The position numbers were made by a program, and so were the translations under genes. A stretch of 13,912 nt of DNA from Coemansia sp. RSA 922. Taxonomy: Eukaryota > Kickxellomycota > Kickxellomycetes > Kickxellales > Kickxellaceae. Positions 13,867 to 13,912 of the stretch are shown piece after piece. Where the stretch lies: positions 1 to 13,912 of the forward strand of contig JANBQS010000659.1 in the NCBI GenBank assembly GCA_027577415.1, in the 5' to 3' direction. Below the pieces are notes generated by a model, which saw only the letters and a program-made list of their open reading frames with translations, was not told the origin of the DNA and did no database searches. Within the stretch, counting starts at the first letter, position 1; each line of letters starts with the position of its first letter.

Positions 13867-13912
13867 ATGTCACCCTTTGAGCTCATCAAAATACACCTAG
13901 TTGGCACTGGCA
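13867..13912 (+). CDS. Possible start of a rightward gene, partial
   Basis: ATG 13867 in a good context (AAGCCATGTC) opens 15 codons, MSPFELIKIHLVGTG, before the window ends inside a codon beginning with A. The IxLVGTG strand-turn looks like the first strand of a nucleotide-binding or metallo-beta-lactamase-type fold; in the latter, GTG is usually followed by T and S, and a codon starting with A is compatible. This is a guess from 15 residues. The gene would diverge from CCR4 across a 465-bp promoter region. Confidence 0.3.
   Translation, partial: MSPFELIKIHLVGTG

Noticed and set aside
1..13912. tRNA, rRNA, CRISPR array, transposon or prophage content
   Set aside because: None seen by eye: no cloverleaf-like pattern, regularly spaced repeats, terminal inverted repeats or reverse transcriptase/transposase motifs. 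A tRNAscan or RepeatMasker run would be needed to exclude weak cases.

Overview
This is nuclear DNA from a fungus. The genes are monocistronic, have short introns and TATA/CCAAT-type promoters, and two are widely conserved eukaryotic genes: the C-terminal end of a glutamine-hydrolysing asparagine synthetase at the left edge and the CCR4 deadenylase at the right. The F-box/LRR-like proteins with the 'LQLLPxHVV' start and the long Myb/SANT-repeat protein with a mitochondrial-type leader look like the expanded families of Kickxellomycotina (Coemansia, Linderina and relatives). That placement is inferred from recalled family style, not from a search.

Layout, left to right. Bases 1-147 (+) are the tail of asparagine synthetase, which converges on an unrecognised 163-aa coiled-coil gene (221-712, -). 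A ~740-bp divergent promoter region with a dense cluster of WTCAAAG sites and a perfect 10-bp-stem inverted repeat leads to an orphan 127-aa gene (1453-1836, +) that looks like a thioredoxin fold without its active-site cysteines. From 1914 to 10511 a block of minus-strand sequence holds two full F-box/LRR-like genes, called here B (2432-4348) and A (8778-10511), plus three degenerate C-terminal pieces: A1 (1914-2288) and A2 (4556-4923), which are A-type, and B' (8376-8696), which is B-type. In transcription order this reads A, B', Myb gene, A2, B, A1: a decayed alternating tandem array with one unrelated gene inside it. That gene (5658-8153, -) encodes a Myb/SANT-like protein built of two tandem related halves behind a predicted mitochondrial presequence. 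It also contains an 87-nt stop-free intron that would be misread as a transmembrane helix. CCR4 (-) fills 10859-13401 with one 143-nt intron close to its start. A possible plus-strand gene begins at 13867 and runs off the window.

The genes do not form a pathway. The conserved housekeeping genes are asparagine synthesis (ASN) and mRNA deadenylation (CCR4). The interior is a lineage-specific accessory island of F-box-type and Myb-type genes that is duplicating and decaying. No tRNA, rRNA, CRISPR array or recognisable transposon was seen.
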